Shown here in pieces: positions 8,712-16,663 of a stretch of 64,000 nt of DNA (positions are counted from its first letter, which is position 1; every line of letters starts with the position of its first letter). The translations under genes and the position numbers were made by a program. The notes below the pieces were generated by a model. The model did no database searches, was not told where the DNA came from, and was given only the letters and a program-made list of their open reading frames with translations. The DNA comes from Prostheceraeus crozeri (lineage: Eukaryota > Platyhelminthes > Polycladida > Euryleptidae), in assembly GCA_907163375.1 (NCBI GenBank), contig CAJQUW010003186.1, forward strand, positions 1 to 64,000, given 5' to 3'.

Positions 8712-10130
8712 TTAACTCTTCATTCGGAAATGGAGTGTGATACTTGTCACAGCATCTTTATGAAAAGGAATTAACGCACCAGCATCGTCATAAATGGCAA
8801 TATCAATTTGTGGGATGTAGTTTGATTTCAGCTTTGTATAATGCACTTTCTTGAAAGTATGCTCAGATAAAATACTGCAGCTCTTTGGCTGGTATGGTAT
8901 CATTGCTAGCAATGGAGCTTCAACATCTCCCACACGTACATCTTCACCAATATTGGAATATATCTGAAAATAGTTAATACGACGCGATAGCGACATGTCT
9001 GCGCTAGCTTTGGTTACAGTACCACTTTTAAAGATATTTTGGTCAAAACCCAAAATGTCCATTAGAGTTTTATCCATAATTAGTTCAATACCTTTTCCAC
9101 TTATAGTGAGAGACAAAGTACCTTCTTTTTCAGAAAATGAAATATGTTGGTCATTAATCACTTCATTTAAATAATCTACAACCAATTTAACTGAAGTAAT
9201 GATGCGAGGCATCAACACTCTTGTTTCATGTAAGATACCACCGAAAGGCTCTACACACTTTCTGTATAAAGATACGGTCCATTCTGTATCAAATTGATTT
9301 GACCTTTCACATGGTAAATGTTGCATATTAAATTTTCCATGAACAGCTGCAGAATGATGTCGCAAGAACTGATGAAAATCTTTTGAACAAACTAATACTA
9401 GATCATCATCATTTAATTTACTTATTGCAATATGATTAGATGATTTAATATAAGTCAATGTTGCCACTTGTTTACCATCAACTCGAAGGAGATAATTAAA
9501 TTTCTTCAATAATGTTTCAGGAGTCATGTTTGTCTTTCTTGGCTTAATCACAATCTTCTTCACCAACGTCTTCTCATTTTTTGGAATAAGATCTACATAA
9601 TAAGCTTCCTCTCGATATATTAACTGTTTATGAGCACTTATGTGGTAATTAACGTTAAAATTATCATAGGTTGTCAAGGCGCTAGCGAGGTAACCTAAAT
9701 CATTTCTTAAACTTGGACTTAAACCAACAATCCAATCTTTCTCAACTACATGATGTATATAAGTATAATCATCATTGTGTGGAGTAAATTGGGCAATATG
9801 TTTACACGCTTTATTCAAGAAATCATATATAAACTTTTTACATGATAAGAGATCTTTCTTTGGCCACTGTGGAATGTATACTCGGCAGCCCTTTTCACAT
9901 TGGTAAGCAGCTGTACGTCTCATATTAATAGTCATCACCTCATGATCAAAAGTATAGACACAGTTGCTATAAACAAGTTGAGTGACACCCACTTCCCAAT
10001 TCCCATTTAGCTGTTGTGCATGATCAATGGGAGTAGAAAAGAGTGCGGCTCGATTACTAGTAAATCTCTTTGTAGCCGCATTGCTAAGCAAAATATGATA
10101 AAACGACATTTTTATATTGCTAATCTGCAA
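8712..10130 (-). CDS. Penton-like/minor capsid candidate B, about 465 aa
   Basis: A diverged paralogue of the preceding gene. It shares the N-terminal pattern (FYHILLSNAATKRF..., GNWEVGVTQL) and the C-terminal pattern (VGDVEAPLLAMIP, then IPQIDIAIYDDAG and a terminal beta-rich stretch). The probable start is the Met at 10109 rather than 10130, because it lines up with relatives and leaves a 35-base gap to the divergent small gene on the other strand. Element 2 has only one such gene, so this pair is a duplication peculiar to element 1 or a loss in element 2. Confidence 0.7.
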   Translation of the reverse strand: MQISNIKMSFYHILLSNAATKRFTSNRAALFSTPIDHAQQLNGNWEVGVTQLVYSNCVYTFDHEVMTINMRRTAAYQCEKGCRVYIPQWPKKDLLSCKKFIYDFLNKACKHIAQFTPHNDDYTYIHHVVEKDWIVGLSPSLRNDLGYLASALTTYDNFNVNYHISAHKQLIYREEAYYVDLIPKNEKTLVKKIVIKPRKTNMTPETLLKKFNYLLRVDGKQVATLTYIKSSNHIAISKLNDDDLVLVCSKDFHQFLRHHSAAVHGKFNMQHLPCERSNQFDTEWTVSLYRKCVEPFGGILHETRVLMPRIITSVKLVVDYLNEVINDQHISFSEKEGTLSLTISGKGIELIMDKTLMDILGFDQNIFKSGTVTKASADMSLSRRINYFQIYSNIGEDVRVGDVEAPLLAMIPYQPKSCSILSEHTFKKVHYTKLKSNYIPQIDIAIYDDAGALIPFHKDAVTSITLHFRMKS

Positions 10131-10144
10131 CTTTGCATAACATC

Positions 10145-10501
10145 ATGAAGACTTGGATTTTGGACTCTCTACAATATATCAGAGTTGATCGTGATGGAAA
10201 CGTACATTTCAAAAATTCTCATGGTCATACATCAAGAGGAATTACATTAACATGGCGACAATTTGTCAACCTCAATGATATCATGAGGGATTTGGAATAT
10301 TTTGAAACATTAAGATTCATCTCCTTGGGTGATCAAGTTTGGCTTCAACATTACAGAAATGAAATTCAAATCTACCATTCTCATTCCGCAAACTGTTTCT
10401 CATTTCGCAAATACAATTGGGAGAAGTATAGAAGATACATACATCGCTCCATCATGACATTTATTCGTCGTGAGTTCATCGCCCTACTATGCAAATCTTA
10501 A
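10145..10501 (+). CDS. Small PC4-like candidate protein 1, 118 aa
   Basis: This is one of three related small proteins in the window (10145, 10524 and 48373). Shared features are WxLDSLQ at the start, then V-x-F-K-x-S, a basic turn, RGITL or similar, a hydrophobic helix ending in IMRDL, a VWL strand and a final WEKYRR-IHRSI helix. The order of strands, the 'RG-I-L...W..L..I' pattern and the size resemble the ssDNA-binding transcription coactivator PC4/p15. That resemblance is from memory and is not proven. The start at 10145 is preferred over 10133 because it aligns with the paralogue. It sits directly upstream of a second family member and a TBP-like gene. Confidence 0.65.
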   Translation: MKTWILDSLQYIRVDRDGNVHFKNSHGHTSRGITLTWRQFVNLNDIMRDLEYFETLRFISLGDQVWLQHYRNEIQIYHSHSANCFSFRKYNWEKYRRYIHRSIMTFIRREFIALLCKS

Positions 10502-10523
10502 TCAGATATGATTACCACGCACC

Positions 10524-11174
10524 ATGAGTTGGAAATTAGATTCCCTACAACGTATTGAAACGGATCATGATCGAAACGTCTATTTCAAAGATTCAACTGG
10601 AAATGTGAGAAGAGAGTTTGTTTTATCTTATCGTCATTTTCAATCTCTACATCATATCATGAAGGACTTGAAATACTTCTATATGAAAAGACATTCACGT
10701 ATTGGAAATCGCATCTGGCTGCGCGTCAACAATCGGCGAATTCAACTCTATCATTCCCAACTTCATACTAACTTCACATTTCATCAAGGTAGTTGGGAAA
10801 AGTATAAAAGGAAGGTACATCGCTCAATTTACTCATTCTTTCATCATGAAGCGCCATCGCTACACCATCGTCAACATTCTCCGTCGCTTCAGACTCTACA
10901 CCAAAATCGATCTCACAACATTACGCCAACAGCTTCCAAACAGCAAGTATTACCCGGGCCGTCCTCAAATGTTAGTGGTGAAGATGAACAATTCACGGAA
11001 TCTTCAACTCTTCCCAAATGGGACTGTACAGATTCTCGGCGCCCTTTCTCATTCATCGGCGCAGTCAATGCGCTTAGAGCTACAGAGACTACTACGTCGG
11101 ATATGGAAGAGGGAGAGGTGTGTGATGTCGAATCTGACTGTGGACAATATGGTGATCTCTACTCAATTGAGTGA
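10524..11174 (+). CDS. Small PC4-like candidate protein 2 with acidic tail, 216 aa
   Basis: The first 110 residues are clearly paralogous to the 118-aa protein just upstream (same SWKLDSLQ start, YFKDS, IMKDL, IWL and WEKYKR motifs). A low-complexity tail follows, rich in His, Ser and Thr and ending in an acidic stretch (MEEGEVCDVESDCG). The tail is encoded in DNA that also encodes the N-terminal half of the TBP-like protein in another frame, an overlap of about 330 bases. Element 2 has the same arrangement with a 186-aa protein, so the overlap is a conserved feature and not a chance open frame. Confidence 0.65.
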   Translation: MSWKLDSLQRIETDHDRNVYFKDSTGNVRREFVLSYRHFQSLHHIMKDLKYFYMKRHSRIGNRIWLRVNNRRIQLYHSQLHTNFTFHQGSWEKYKRKVHRSIYSFFHHEAPSLHHRQHSPSLQTLHQNRSHNITPTASKQQVLPGPSSNVSGEDEQFTESSTLPKWDCTDSRRPFSFIGAVNALRATETTTSDMEEGEVCDVESDCGQYGDLYSIE

Positions 11175-11391
11175 CAGTCTATCATTTTTGAAGATTCGTA
11201 CCAGCAGTTACAGTTTGTGTTATGAACCCGAACTTTTTCCTGCAGCTCTCATTAGTTGTTGGTTGCCTGTGCATGTGGCAATCTTTCATAATAGTAAAGT
11301 GATCATTACTGGACTAAAATCTCATGAACAAGCAAATATGATCCTAGACTATCTCATTGAGTATGTACGTACCCAGCGGATTGTAAAATAA
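10846..11391 (+). CDS. TBP-like protein (TATA-binding-protein fold), 181 aa
   Basis: The protein reads as a compact TBP core. The first half has DLTTLRQQLPNSKYYPGRP followed by FPNGTVQILGA, matching TBP repeat 1 (DLKTI...YNPKRF... and FSSGKMVCTGAK). The second half has VDNMVIST, then YEPELFPAALI and FHNSKVIITGLK, matching TBP repeat 2 (QNMVGS, YEPELFPGLIYRM, FVSGKVVLTGAK). The size of about 180 residues equals the TBP core. I start it at 10846, since the Met aligns with the element 2 homologue at 48734. Family assignment is by motif reading. The role as an element-encoded promoter recognition factor is inferred. It is followed closely by a polyadenylation signal shared with the convergent protease gene. 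Confidence 0.8.
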   Translation: MKRHRYTIVNILRRFRLYTKIDLTTLRQQLPNSKYYPGRPQMLVVKMNNSRNLQLFPNGTVQILGALSHSSAQSMRLELQRLLRRIWKRERCVMSNLTVDNMVISTQLSDSLSFLKIRTSSYSLCYEPELFPAALISCWLPVHVAIFHNSKVIITGLKSHEQANMILDYLIEYVRTQRIVK

Positions 11392-11417
11392 AAAACAATT
11401 TTTCCAACATGATGTTT

Positions 11418-11879
11418 TTATTTCAAATCATGATAGAACTTACAAATCATTTTTTCATTAGAGGATGGATTACATGAAAAGTTTTGAATAACAGATGCAA
11501 ATCGAGATACATGTAAACGTTTTAAGATGAAGTACAGTACAAAAGCACCACACGTTGATGAAAGTGGATGTTGTAGTATGCGTTCATTTCGCTGATATTG
11601 ACGCGTATGTTTTCTCAACCACTGCTGTGTTGGTATATTTGGAGGTTGAGCAAGAGAGTCAAATAGTTCACCACGTCGGTCTTCTCCAATAAAGATCGCT
11701 TTCCAATGCTCACCGCCTAAATTCTGTGAATGAGTGTTTAGCACAATAAAGATGGGATAGTGATTTACTGCAGGTGGTAAGGTATCGAGTGAATAGACAT
11801 TATCGAAAGCTTTCAACGTCGCTTCGTCTGCATTACGCTGCACTTTAGTCTTAATATCGTCAGCAGTCAACCAACTCAT
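11418..11879 (-). CDS. Adenain-like cysteine protease (maturation protease)
   Basis: A 153-residue protease of the adenovirus/Polinton family, used to mature virion proteins. The catalytic elements are visible: His in GEHWKAIF, Asp in ELFDSL, Gln a few residues before the SSTCGAFVLYF motif, and the nucleophilic Cys in that motif. Length is normal for the family. Its start codon overlaps the stop of the major capsid gene by one base (TAATG). The homologue in element 2 is 49435..49896. Confidence 0.9.
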   Translation of the reverse strand: MSWLTADDIKTKVQRNADEATLKAFDNVYSLDTLPPAVNHYPIFIVLNTHSQNLGGEHWKAIFIGEDRRGELFDSLAQPPNIPTQQWLRKHTRQYQRNERILQHPLSSTCGAFVLYFILKRLHVSRFASVIQNFSCNPSSNEKMICKFYHDLK

Positions 11880-13156
11880 TAACGATTATACTGAAGAATC
11901 ACGTCACGATACTTTGTAATTTCAATATTTGAATCGAAGACTGCATAAATTAATACATTGATCGTCTCAGGTAGTGTTCTTTTGAACGTCAAATCCAAAC
12001 GAATATTATGAGGCACGTTCGCTTGACGATAGGGTGCACTAATATCGCTGTCAGCAGTCAAATCAAATGCATAAATAGTATATCCACTCTTAAATTCTTT
12101 CATAGTCAGTCCGTTGGTATCATCCGTATTGTAAAAGCCAAAGACATCCATAAAATCAACATAACTGCGCATAAATTGATCCGAAGCAAAATCTGGTTTG
12201 TAGGGTGGACCAGGATGACTCACACCATTAACACGTAAAGCAATTTCACTTAACTGATTGTGTTTAAAATTGAAAGGATTCTTCTTTATATTACCATTAA
12301 ATGCATCATTTTCAACCATTGCCACCATGAGGAGCTTCGGTGCTTCCGATGGAAAGAGGCCATCTTTCATGAAACTCTTTTGATCTTTCGGAATTGTAAA
12401 GGTGAGAAGCTTTGTATGCTGAACGGGGTAAATGGCATTTTGGCGGTTAAGACCTTCAGCATGCCCTCTAATGACACTTGGATTCGGTACTACTCGACGA
12501 ATGTAAAGTGCAATATCTTCCACATGAATTCTAAAATTGTCAACTTTAGCAAATGCATTCAGGGCAAATTCAGGCTTATTCAATGTCAGCTTGAGTCGCA
12601 TGCTGGTATTACAGAGTAAAAACTTTGACTGTCTAAAGAAGTCTAAATTCAGCGGACCATATAGCTGACATACTCTACTATCTTTAATCATAGCAGATCG
12701 CTTTACAAAGCCACTGTTTGTTTCAACATCAAATTTTCCTGCTTCATCTCTGTACCATCCCATGGCTTCCATATGACTTTTTTGTGCTGCTGGATGAAAC
12801 TGTGATACATGATTGAAATATGATTTATAGGGATAATCGCTTTGACCACCTTCCACCTGCTGCTCTCCAATCGTTAGAGAAACATCGCGAAGTAATGTAG
12901 TCAATGGTAAATTGTTCAGTCCAACTTTATGTGCATCGTCAATAGCAGTTCCATCTGCTTGCTGAATTCTAAACCTCAAATCAAGCATCGCATAACTCAA
13001 ATCTATGTAGTCATCACTACCACCAGGAATAACAAATTCAATGGGGCCAGCATTCTCAGCTGTTCGAGGATGATAATCTACAATACTTGAACTAAGAATA
13101 TCTGTCTGTATGGCTTGTTGATCGAACAAACAAAAACCGGAAGTTTTACACTCCAT
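11879..13156 (-). CDS. Major capsid protein (double jelly-roll)
   Basis: A 425-residue Polinton major capsid protein, of the kind often annotated in invertebrates as F54H12.2-like. Diagnostic parts are the early 'NNLPLTTLLRDVSLTIGEQQ' segment followed by YPYKSYF, the LNLDFFRQSKFLL strand region, RVVPNPSVIRGHAEGL and the C-terminal VLIYAVFDSNIEITKYRDV. It would form hexon-like trimers of an icosahedral shell. It sits between the basic core-type gene (gap of 2 bases) and the protease. It looks whole. Confidence 0.88.
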   Translation of the reverse strand: MECKTSGFCLFDQQAIQTDILSSSIVDYHPRTAENAGPIEFVIPGGSDDYIDLSYAMLDLRFRIQQADGTAIDDAHKVGLNNLPLTTLLRDVSLTIGEQQVEGGQSDYPYKSYFNHVSQFHPAAQKSHMEAMGWYRDEAGKFDVETNSGFVKRSAMIKDSRVCQLYGPLNLDFFRQSKFLLCNTSMRLKLTLNKPEFALNAFAKVDNFRIHVEDIALYIRRVVPNPSVIRGHAEGLNRQNAIYPVQHTKLLTFTIPKDQKSFMKDGLFPSEAPKLLMVAMVENDAFNGNIKKNPFNFKHNQLSEIALRVNGVSHPGPPYKPDFASDQFMRSYVDFMDVFGFYNTDDTNGLTMKEFKSGYTIYAFDLTADSDISAPYRQANVPHNIRLDLTFKRTLPETINVLIYAVFDSNIEITKYRDVILQYNR

Positions 13157-13158
13157 GA

Positions 13159-13614
13159 TTAGAAGTTATAGCAGCGTCGTCGTTTAGCGCCTGATGAATG
13201 ATTAGAGCCTCTGCGACGTTTGCGTGAATGCCTTTTGACTGAAGATCGCACCTTACCAGCTCCGCGATGTTTCCTCCTTCCTTTTCTCATTCGTTTAGGT
13301 GATTTCTTTCCTTGAGTAACACCAGCAATGGTCTGCTTCAATGTTTTTAAACCGCGTTCCTTCCCACGATTCAACAAACTGCTCTTAAAACTTCTACCTC
13401 TGGAAAGATCACTAGCAACATCACCAGCAAAGCCAACGGCATTACTTAAAACATTTCGTTTTAAAGATCTACCGACATTGGATATGAGAGGTGCTACAAC
13501 AGATTTCAGTGCACCAAGTATGCTACCTCCACGTTGGCGGCGAGCACCGATGTAAATTTGTCCTCCACCACTTACGTAGGAGGGTCGTGAATAAAATGAG
13601 GCAGTTGGATTCAT
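13159..13614 (-). CDS. Basic virion core-type protein (pX/pVII-like), 151 aa
   Basis: The N-terminus has Tyr and Gly-rich repeats and an RRQRGGSILGAL motif like those at the maturation sites of adenoviral core and minor capsid precursors. The second half is extremely rich in Lys and Arg, typical of a DNA-condensing protein. Position next to the capsid gene supports a virion role. The relative in element 2 is at 51187..51667. Confidence 0.7.
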   Translation of the reverse strand: MNPTASFYSRPSYVSGGGQIYIGARRQRGGSILGALKSVVAPLISNVGRSLKRNVLSNAVGFAGDVASDLSRGRSFKSSLLNRGKERGLKTLKQTIAGVTQGKKSPKRMRKGRRKHRGAGKVRSSVKRHSRKRRRGSNHSSGAKRRRCYNF

Positions 13615-13655
13615 AGCTCAAACCCTAAACATTGTTAGTTACAACTTTGCATGAA

Positions 13656-14870
13656 TCACTGTCGATCACTTAGATGAAAGATGTCGGCACGACGCATCCA
13701 AGAGTTCATACTTGAAGGATAACCAGTCCATTTAACAAGACACCATTCTTCACCTTGCCGTTTTTTACATCGAATGATTTTCTCTACCAAATATGTTTCA
13801 CTTTCAGTGACTACCTCAATCTCATCGCGGTAAAAGCTACCCTCAATTTCTTCATTATCGTAATCTTTCAACTTGTAGGTGGTCGGAGAGTCTTTTTGAT
13901 TAATCCTTGATACTGTAAATACCTCCTCTGTCCAATTCGGGAGGTACCCTTTAGCAAAAACACTTTTCACTTTTGAGATACGAACTTTATCGCCAATTTT
14001 CACATCACTTTTCACATGAGTGCGTTTACGTTGGAATGATTCGCGCACTTTATCTACATTGTCAGCATTTACATCTACTGGTCTGAGTCCAATAGAACGA
14101 TGGATAGAGTGATTGTAGGCATGGAGTGTATCTTGTAGAACCTTTGTCCAATTTTGTGTCAAGTTGGCAGTAAAATGTCGCCACAAACGATTTTTTAATG
14201 TGCGATTAAAACGTTCAACGAGTGCAGCTTTATAAGCGCTCTTTACACTAAACAACTCAATGTCATGCCTCTCAAATAATCTTGTCACATGCTGATTTTC
14301 AAACTCTTTTCCTTGATCACTCTGAATTCTTTTTGGAATGCGACCTTCTCGAAAAATTGTTTGGAATGCTTTTGCTACTCCTTTCCCTTCTTTAGTTTTT
14401 AAAGGTTGAGCCCACGCATAACGCGAGAAAATATCAATGACGGTTAAAATAAAATTATTGCCCGAGTTATGTTTTGAAATGGAGGCAACATCGCACAAAT
14501 CTGCTTGCCACTGTTCATCGATGTCATGAACAATATAATGGCGGGTGCGGTACTTCTTTTTCGCTTGTTTGTGGAGTGTATAGGTAGCCTGACCCTTTAA
14601 CCATCGTTTCACTTGTGATTGTGGAAGACCACTCGCTTTTGATAATTTCTTGATAGATGCAAATCCTGCCGGATGTTTTACATCATAATAGATTGACTTC
14701 AAACGTTCAGTCGATGACGGCTGACTCTTTTTCCTCCTTCTCATCTTTTTTCTTTCTTGCCTTTCTACATTTACAACAACTGCAGCATTTAGCGGTTTTG
14801 CGATCGTGTTCACATTGCTTAGGGGTTTCATTATGAGAGCTGGCGCAGCAAGTGCAAGTGACAACGACAT
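13656..14870 (-). CDS. Integrase, retroviral-type DDE with chromodomain
   Basis: Polinton integrase that inserts the element DNA and makes 6-bp target duplications. The N-terminus has the family segment (SIYYDVKHPAGF...TYTLHKQ). The rve core shows DDE residues in QADLCD, SDQGKEFEN and LVERFNRTLK, with 33 residues between the second Asp and the Glu by my count. After a basic linker, the C-terminus is a chromodomain (YLVEKIIRCKK...CLVKWTGYP...SW), which probably guides insertion. The likely start is the Met at 14744, because residues before it are low-complexity and overlap the Cys-rich gene. It looks whole. Confidence 0.9.
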   Translation of the reverse strand: MSLSLALAAPALIMKPLSNVNTIAKPLNAAVVVNVERQERKKMRRRKKSQPSSTERLKSIYYDVKHPAGFASIKKLSKASGLPQSQVKRWLKGQATYTLHKQAKKKYRTRHYIVHDIDEQWQADLCDVASISKHNSGNNFILTVIDIFSRYAWAQPLKTKEGKGVAKAFQTIFREGRIPKRIQSDQGKEFENQHVTRLFERHDIELFSVKSAYKAALVERFNRTLKNRLWRHFTANLTQNWTKVLQDTLHAYNHSIHRSIGLRPVDVNADNVDKVRESFQRKRTHVKSDVKIGDKVRISKVKSVFAKGYLPNWTEEVFTVSRINQKDSPTTYKLKDYDNEEIEGSFYRDEIEVVTESETYLVEKIIRCKKRQGEEWCLVKWTGYPSSMNSWMRRADIFHLSDRQ

Positions 14871-14916
14871 TCACCTCTGGCGGCTCATTACATGGCAAGC
14901 AACACATCTGCTTCAT
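14707..14916 (-). CDS. Cys-rich small protein overlapping integrase start, 69 aa
   Basis: A 69-residue frame with about a dozen cysteines in pairs (CCLPC, CTCCAS, CCSCCKC) ending in a highly charged Lys/Glu tail. It overlaps the 5' part of the integrase frame. A Cys-rich frame of different sequence sits at the same place in element 2 (54226..54552), which argues that it is real. It could bind metal. No family is recognised. Confidence 0.5.
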   Translation of the reverse strand: MKQMCCLPCNEPPEVNVVVTCTCCASSHNETPKQCEHDRKTAKCCSCCKCRKARKKKDEKEEKESAVID

Positions 14917-14917
14917 A

Positions 14918-15610
14918 TTAATAGTCTGAGAACATGTATTTCCTAGGAGGAGCTGTTTTACGTTTTCCTTTTACCAGTTTTAGTGGCGATACAGATCTAC
15001 GTCGAGTTCTTCCCCTTGTTTGCTTAGTGAGTGTGGGAGGGGATGTAGCAGGTGACGTCTTAAACCAATTTGTTGGCATTTTCATCGCCTGAAGCATTGG
15101 AGTAGTAGCCACTGTTGAATCAAGTTCTTTCAATGTCTCATTATTTAAAGCAAATTTTGGCACATTATGCTTTTTCAATAGTTTAAGAAAGTATGACCAA
15201 CCAGGTGGAACATAGCCCTGACGGCGCTTTCTACGTGTCGCATACTGAATCAAGTCTTCATAACGTGAAGCATCAATCACTTTATTTTCATCTGTAATGA
15301 TTTCTCCTCTATCATTTACATTGAGATGGGGTTCAATACTGTTGAAAAGAGATATGGCATGTGCGCGAGATGCTAAAGGTGTAGCAGTCGATACAGAGTC
15401 ACGCATCTTATTCTTCAAGTTTTTCAATTGCTCAACAGTTTCCGATTGTAATAATACAGCACGATGTGGATCTTTGATGTGAACATTTTGCTGATAATCT
15501 ATTTCTTTCCTATACATTTGATTTGCAAGAGGTTGCTTTACTTGCTGCATGGCAGTCAATTGTACATATTCATCCTGAGGAATAACAATCATGCGAGAAT
15601 AAGAACTCAT
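14918..15610 (-). CDS. Conserved Polinton protein, 230 aa, unknown role
   Basis: Homologous to 54587..55237 in element 2. Shared parts are the start (YSRMIVIPQDEYVQLT), a central charged helical region, a 'NDRGEII' turn with a following 'LIQYATRR' helix, and PPGWSYFLKLL near the C-terminal third. The conserved place between ATPase and integrase suggests a virion or packaging role, but no biochemical function can be given. The start codon overlaps the ATPase stop codon by four bases (ATGA). Confidence 0.75.
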   Translation of the reverse strand: MSSYSRMIVIPQDEYVQLTAMQQVKQPLANQMYRKEIDYQQNVHIKDPHRAVLLQSETVEQLKNLKNKMRDSVSTATPLASRAHAISLFNSIEPHLNVNDRGEIITDENKVIDASRYEDLIQYATRRKRRQGYVPPGWSYFLKLLKKHNVPKFALNNETLKELDSTVATTPMLQAMKMPTNWFKTSPATSPPTLTKQTRGRTRRRSVSPLKLVKGKRKTAPPRKYMFSDY

Positions 15611-16272
15611 AGTTTGTAGATAATCATGGGAGTTTTCAAAATATCACTTCGAAATCTAAATTCTTCCGGACACTCTTGCGTAAAGTCAATGAATAAGTAA
15701 CCGTATGGTTTTTCAGTAGCTGCTTGAAAAATTTCAATTAAGGCTTTTGATCCTCTGGGTGCAACTTGTCGCGCTAAAATTTCAAATTGACTTTTATCTC
15801 GCGGATTCTTGAAAATAGCATAATAGTGTGTATTCAGGTTTCGTGTACGAGCTTCTTTTCCATCAGGAAACAAATTTTGTGTAATATAGATGATAAAACA
15901 CCTTTTATGGTGTGCTGCGCGAGTGAACATATCTGTAACATCTTTTGAATTCTTACTTTCTTTTAATAAATCATCCAATACAACAACATCATTAGACTGA
16001 AGTTTATCCACTGGAATAATTCCTTCATGTCGAATAAAGTTGCGACTTTGCAATTCCTGAAACAGCGACGGTTGATAAATACCATAACACCAAATCACTC
16101 GATTGATAGGTTCCTTAAACAACTCCCTTCTTTTATCCAATAAATTCAGCGTGAAAACAGTTTTACCTGCATGAGATGGACCTGATACAGTCAGAACTTT
16201 ATCACATTGAAGTCTGAAATCCATTTTATTACTTTGAGACTCAACATTTGCATAATTAACGCTTAGAGCCAA
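15607..16272 (-). CDS. Genome-packaging ATPase (A32/FtsK-HerA type)
   Basis: A 221-residue ATPase. Walker A is GPSHAGKTVF, Walker B is DVVVLDDLL, and the sensor-like segment IIYITQNLF follows at the usual distance. Family members pump DNA into the capsid. Length and motif spacing are normal for Polintons. The element 2 homologue is 55279..55914. It overlaps the upstream small basic gene by 17 bases and looks whole. Confidence 0.9.
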   Translation of the reverse strand: MALSVNYANVESQSNKMDFRLQCDKVLTVSGPSHAGKTVFTLNLLDKRRELFKEPINRVIWCYGIYQPSLFQELQSRNFIRHEGIIPVDKLQSNDVVVLDDLLKESKNSKDVTDMFTRAAHHKRCFIIYITQNLFPDGKEARTRNLNTHYYAIFKNPRDKSQFEILARQVAPRGSKALIEIFQAATEKPYGYLFIDFTQECPEEFRFRSDILKTPMIIYKL

Positions 16273-16612
16273 AGATATTTCCCAATAGGTTGCCCACGGC
16301 AGGAGCTATCATTGGAAGTATTGCTGAAAGGAAACCGCCCTTTTGTGTTAGAGTTTTCCTCTTTCTTTGAAGGGCGACTTTAGGATTGGAGATGAAACGC
16401 AATTTCGTAGCATATCGCTTAAGTAACTTTCGTTGTTTTGGCGCTAATTTCTTCGTCCTCAACTTCCTCACATGAGAAATAATTTCACAAATGAATTTAT
16501 CGTTAGCATGTCGTATAGCATTGTATCGCTGATTTGCTTTCATTCGTCGGAGAGCTTGAATGGCTGAAGAAAACTTTTGACTTTTACGTTTCGTCATTTT
16601 ACGTTTCGCCAT
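16256..16612 (-). CDS. Small basic virion protein with hydrophobic C-terminus, 118 aa
   Basis: The first 90 residues are very basic and helical, with an 'LAPKQRKLLKRYATKLRFI' segment. They are followed by TQKGG and a hydrophobic, Gly-rich tail (FLSAILPMIAPAVGNLLGNIFG). The xQ(K/R)GG motif before a hydrophobic tail is shared with 56917..57366 in element 2 and looks like a maturation site ahead of a membrane-active peptide, as in adenoviral pVI. That function is inferred. Confidence 0.7.
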   Translation of the reverse strand: MAKRKMTKRKSQKFSSAIQALRRMKANQRYNAIRHANDKFICEIISHVRKLRTKKLAPKQRKLLKRYATKLRFISNPKVALQRKRKTLTQKGGFLSAILPMIAPAVGNLLGNIFGSKR

Positions 16613-16663
16613 TTTCCGTGTTAGTCTTTGCTAAAACCTATCTTTACCACATTTGCATAGGTA

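Noticed and set aside
10702-10845. Upstream extension of the TBP-like frame
   Set aside because: The extension overlaps the conserved PC4-like domain in another frame and does not align with the element 2 homologue, which starts at the equivalent of 10846.
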